Shown here piece by piece: positions 61,422-64,000 of a stretch of 64,000 nt of DNA. This stretch comes from Bacteroidales bacterium UBA5536. Its GTDB lineage: Bacteria > Bacteroidota > Bacteroidia > Bacteroidales > F082. Position numbers and translations under genes: made by a program. The notes beneath the pieces are model-generated. The model worked only from the letters and a program-made list of their open reading frames with translations, made no database searches and was not told where the DNA came from. Each line of letters opens with the position of its first letter. Within the stretch, counting starts at the first letter, position 1. Location of the stretch: positions 62,001-126,000 of the forward strand of contig DINQ01000015.1 of assembly GCA_002426795.1 (NCBI GenBank). The letters run 5' to 3'.

Positions 61422-63341
61422 ATGACCCATAAACTAAACATTACCGAGTACCTAGACCAGGATCAACAAAAAGACTTACTCCGCCTGCTTACGGCCGGAT
61501 CTGTGGATGATGGAAAATCAACATTAATTGGCCGCCTGCTTTTTGACAGTAAAAAGATCTACGAAGATCATCTTTCGGCTTTGGAACGCGACAGCAAACG
61601 CATTGGTCATGCCGGTGACAAAATTGATTATGCGCTCTTGCTTGATGGCTTGAAAGCCGAGCGTGAGCAAGGTATCACTATTGATGTGGCCTACCGCTAT
61701 TTCAGCACCAACAAACGCAAGTTTATCATTGCCGACACGCCCGGTCACGAGCAGTACACCCGCAATATGGTCACAGGAGCCAGTACAGCCAACCTGGCCA
61801 TTATTTTGGTTGATGCCCGCAAAGGCATCATTACGCAAACCAAACGTCATAGTTTTCTTGTTTCATTGCTGGGAATCAAACACATTGTACTGGCTGTGAA
61901 CAAGATGGATCTGATGGATTACAGCCAGGATGTTTTTGAGCAAATATGCGATGCTTATAAACAGTTTACTACACCTCTTTCAATACCTGATATCGAATTC
62001 ATTCCGCTTTCGGCCTTGAACGGAGATAATGTGGTCGACGCCTCAACCAATATGCCCTGGTACAAAGGAAAAAGTTTGCTGCAATACCTCGAAACTGTGC
62101 ATGTGGTCGCTGACCGCAATTTCGATGATTTACGCTTTCCGGTGCAATACGTACTCAGACCAACGCTTGATTTCCGCGGATTTTCAGGAAAAATCACCTC
62201 TGGGATTCTCAAAAAAGGAGAAGAAGTGATGGCGTTGCCTTCCAGAAAAACCAGTCGTGTTACCCGTATAATCGGTGCACAAGGTGATACAGATATGGCT
62301 TTTCCTCCACAATCGGTCACCATAACCCTCGCCGACGAAATTGATATTTCGCGCGGTGAAATGATCGTGCATCCCGACAACCTGCCGCGTGCCGAAAGGC
62401 AGTTTGAAGCCATGCTGGTATGGATGGACGAAAAGCAAATGGATCCTTACGGGCAGTTCTTCATCAAACAAACTTCAAACACAACCCGTGCACGCATCGA
62501 CCAGATCAAATACCGCGTGGATGTAAACACCTTAGAGCAACACCCGGCTAAAAACTTCTCGCTCAACGAAATCGGTCGGGTTGTCATTACCACCAACAAA
62601 CCCTTCTTTTTTGATCCCTACCACAAAAATCATGGCACCGGCGCTTTCATCCTGATTGATCCTGTGACAAACAACACCAGTGCTGTAGGTATGGTGATCG
62701 ATAAACTCAATGCAGGCGATTTATTTTCGCGTATTACTGACCCTGAAACAAAACGACTGGTTGAAGGTGGTCAAAGCCTGGTCAGCTCACAAGAACTCCA
62801 ACAGCGTTACAACCAAAAAGGTGTAACCATCTGGATTACAGGCTTGCATGGAAGCGGAAAAAATATGCTGGCTTACACCCTTGAGCGACAGTTGTTCGAC
62901 CGTGGTGCCACTGTTGTGTTGCTCGACGGTAGCACAGTCCGCTCAGGCTTGTCAAAAGAATTGGATTATTCACCAGCCGACCGGGCTGAACATATGCGCC
63001 GCGTGGCCCATGTTTGCCGCATTCTCAACGAACAAGGAATTATCACAATCTGCTCGTTTATCTCGCCACAGGAAAACATCCGGAAACAGGTAAAAGAAAT
63101 CATTGGTGACGAAAACTTCCACCTGATTTACATGGACGCTGATCTGGCCTTATGCCGCAAAAACAAGCCAGCCCTTTATGAAAAAGCAGAGCAGGGCTTG
63201 CTGAAAAACCTGCCGGGTTTCGATGAAGTATTTGAAATACCCACAGAAACAAGCCTTACTCTTTCGCCGGTACAGGACTCAAAAAACATAGAAGTTATAC
63301 TCGAATATTTGTCGAATAATGACATTTTTCCGGTTCATTAA
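61422..63341 (+). CDS. cysN: sulfate adenylyltransferase subunit 1 (CysN) fused to an APS-kinase-like domain
   Basis: 639 residues from ATG 61422 (a TTG six bases earlier is less likely). The N-terminal two thirds are CysN: P-loop GSVDDGKSTL, ITIDVAYRYF, DTPGHEQYTRNM, NKMDL, then EF-Tu-like beta domains. From about residue 467 comes an APS-kinase (CysC) fold: ITGLHGSGKNMLAYTLERQ, LLDGSTVRSGLSKELDYS, ADRAEHMRRVAHVCRILNEQGI, FISPQENIRKQV. In it the Walker A Ser/Thr is Asn481 and the DGD motif is DGS (502-504), both unlike active APS kinases, so kinase activity is uncertain. It works with CysD. Confidence 0.94.
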   Translation: MTHKLNITEYLDQDQQKDLLRLLTAGSVDDGKSTLIGRLLFDSKKIYEDHLSALERDSKRIGHAGDKIDYALLLDGLKAEREQGITIDVAYRYFSTNKRKFIIADTPGHEQYTRNMVTGASTANLAIILVDARKGIITQTKRHSFLVSLLGIKHIVLAVNKMDLMDYSQDVFEQICDAYKQFTTPLSIPDIEFIPLSALNGDNVVDASTNMPWYKGKSLLQYLETVHVVADRNFDDLRFPVQYVLRPTLDFRGFSGKITSGILKKGEEVMALPSRKTSRVTRIIGAQGDTDMAFPPQSVTITLADEIDISRGEMIVHPDNLPRAERQFEAMLVWMDEKQMDPYGQFFIKQTSNTTRARIDQIKYRVDVNTLEQHPAKNFSLNEIGRVVITTNKPFFFDPYHKNHGTGAFILIDPVTNNTSAVGMVIDKLNAGDLFSRITDPETKRLVEGGQSLVSSQELQQRYNQKGVTIWITGLHGSGKNMLAYTLERQLFDRGATVVLLDGSTVRSGLSKELDYSPADRAEHMRRVAHVCRILNEQGIITICSFISPQENIRKQVKEIIGDENFHLIYMDADLALCRKNKPALYEKAEQGLLKNLPGFDEVFEIPTETSLTLSPVQDSKNIEVILEYLSNNDIFPVH

Positions 63342-63356
63342 TGCCCATTTATCCAC

Positions 63357-63364
63357 TATCTTTG
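63357..63364 (+). promoter_or_regulatory. -7 element of the deoxyhypusine-synthase-like gene
   Basis: TATCTTTG, an exact TAnnTTTG match 39 bases before the start codon, only 15 bases after the cysN stop. Confidence 0.45.
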
Positions 63365-63403
63365 TCAGTAATAAAATCATAATCTATTAAATCTAAGCAA
63401 ATC

Positions 63404-64000
63404 ATGTCGAAACAAAAGGGACCTATTTCTGAGTTTATCCAACATCATTACCGTCATTTTAATGCTGCTGCGCTTGTTGATGCAGCAAAAGGCTACGAAG
63501 CCCATATGGATGCAGGAGGAAAGATGATGATTACGCTTGCGGGCGCAATGAGTACTGCGGAACTGGGCGTTTCGCTGGCCGAAATGATCAGACAGGATAA
63601 AGTACAGATTATTTCGTGTACAGGTGCCAACCTCGAAGAAGATTTGATGAACCTTGTGGCGCATACCCATTACAAACGCGTGCCCAATTACCGCGATCTA
63701 AGTCCCAAAGAAGAGTGGAATTTACTCGAAAATGGTTTCAACCGCGTTACTGACACCTGTATTCCTGAAGAAGAGGCTTTCAGAAGGTTACAGAAACATA
63801 TTTTCAAAATTTGGAAAGAAGCAGAAGCCAAAAACGAAAAATACTTCCCGCACGAATACATGTATAAAATGCTACTTTCGGGCGTTTTGGAACAATATTA
63901 TGAAATTGATCCAAAACATTCATGGATGCTTGCTGCAGCAGAAAAAAACCTACCCATCATCGTTCCGGGTTGGGAAGATTCGACCATGGGAAACATCTTT
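63404..64000 (+). CDS. deoxyhypusine-synthase-family protein, 3' truncated by window end
   Basis: ATG 63404 opens a frame that runs 199 codons to the end of the window without a stop. It begins MSKQKGPISEFIQHHYRHFN and contains MMITLAGAMSTAELGVSLAEMIRQDKVQIISCTGANLEEDLMNL in outline, the NAD-binding GAxxT and TGAN signature of the deoxyhypusine/homospermidine synthase family, then HYKRVPNYRDLSPKEEW and PIIVPGWEDSTMGN. Bacterial members are thought to act on polyamines (for example homospermidine) because eIF5A is absent. The catalytic Lys region lies beyond the window. It has its own -7 element. Confidence 0.88.
   Translation, partial: MSKQKGPISEFIQHHYRHFNAAALVDAAKGYEAHMDAGGKMMITLAGAMSTAELGVSLAEMIRQDKVQIISCTGANLEEDLMNLVAHTHYKRVPNYRDLSPKEEWNLLENGFNRVTDTCIPEEEAFRRLQKHIFKIWKEAEAKNEKYFPHEYMYKMLLSGVLEQYYEIDPKHSWMLAAAEKNLPIIVPGWEDSTMGNIF

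Noticed and set aside
1..64000. CRISPR arrays, insertion sequences, prophage, restriction or other defence islands
   Set aside because: No direct-repeat array, transposase, integrase, phage structural gene or known defence gene was seen anywhere in the window.

Overview
The window looks like chromosomal DNA of a Bacteroidota bacterium, probably an uncultured or environmental member of the Bacteroidales/Marinilabiliales side. The evidence is type IX secretion (T9SS) cargo with both type A and type B C-terminal sorting domains, a PorP/SprF-family protein, a LruC/DUF4842 lipoprotein, a divergent second EF-G, a CysD plus CysN-CysC-like pair, and repeated promoters of the Bacteroidota form TTG/TTTG - about 20 nt - TAnnTTTG in place of -35/-10 boxes. 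Shine-Dalgarno sequences are generally absent. I see no phage, insertion sequence, CRISPR array or rRNA. One tRNA (Asn) is present.

Layout: 1-2.3 kb holds the end of a membrane glycosyltransferase and pgk. 2.7-8.3 kb is a tripartite RND efflux operon (adaptor, pump, TolC). 8.6-15.8 kb holds two giant tandem hybrid histidine kinases. 16-18.1 kb encodes small membrane proteins (DedA/YqaA-like, TerC-like, CopD-like). 18.1-18.4 kb has a tRNA-Asn followed on the same strand by a truncated GIY-YIG gene. 18.6-19.9 kb is an M1-aminopeptidase-like lipoprotein whose zinc site is lost. 20.1-27.9 kb is a coupled three-gene T9SS operon: two paralogous secreted proteins flank a PorP/SprF protein. 28-31.4 kb holds a PfkB sugar/nucleoside kinase and an EF-G2-type factor lacking the catalytic His. 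31.7-33.7 kb is a LruC lipoprotein. 34-37.5 kb is an ECF sigma / anti-sigma / cell-surface operon. 37.5-43.6 kb holds a fused peptide ABC ATPase, ComF, a short MscS, a T9SS-A beta-propeller-like protein and a carboxypeptidase-regulatory-like protein. 43.8-46.5 kb holds an EEP nuclease/phosphatase, an OB-fold protein, YceI and MscL. 46.5-48.3 kb is a BlaR1/BlaI-type pair with clear operator dyads. 48.4-56.6 kb holds DUF3109, ornithine carbamoyltransferase, a GT2/flippase-like pair, RuvC, a divergent arginase-family protein and TopA. 56.9-59.2 kb is a UDP-sugar dehydrogenase plus a WbpB-like oxidoreductase. 59.4-63.3 kb is a sulfate-activation cluster (cysQ with an internal amber codon, cysD, cysN-C). 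The window ends inside a deoxyhypusine-synthase-like gene.

How the parts may fit together (inference): the T9SS cargo genes need the PorP/SprF and sortase machinery, and the UDP-sugar dehydrogenase plus WbpB-like pair matches the UgdA/WbpB steps that, in Porphyromonas, make the sugar to which T9SS cargo is anchored. Several genes are family members with altered active sites (M1-like, arginase-like, EF-G2, the APS-kinase-like domain of CysN). The most unusual items are the amber codon in cysQ, the pair of NodB-like T9SS paralogues, the stray third BlaI-type dyad, and the dead M1 peptidase.
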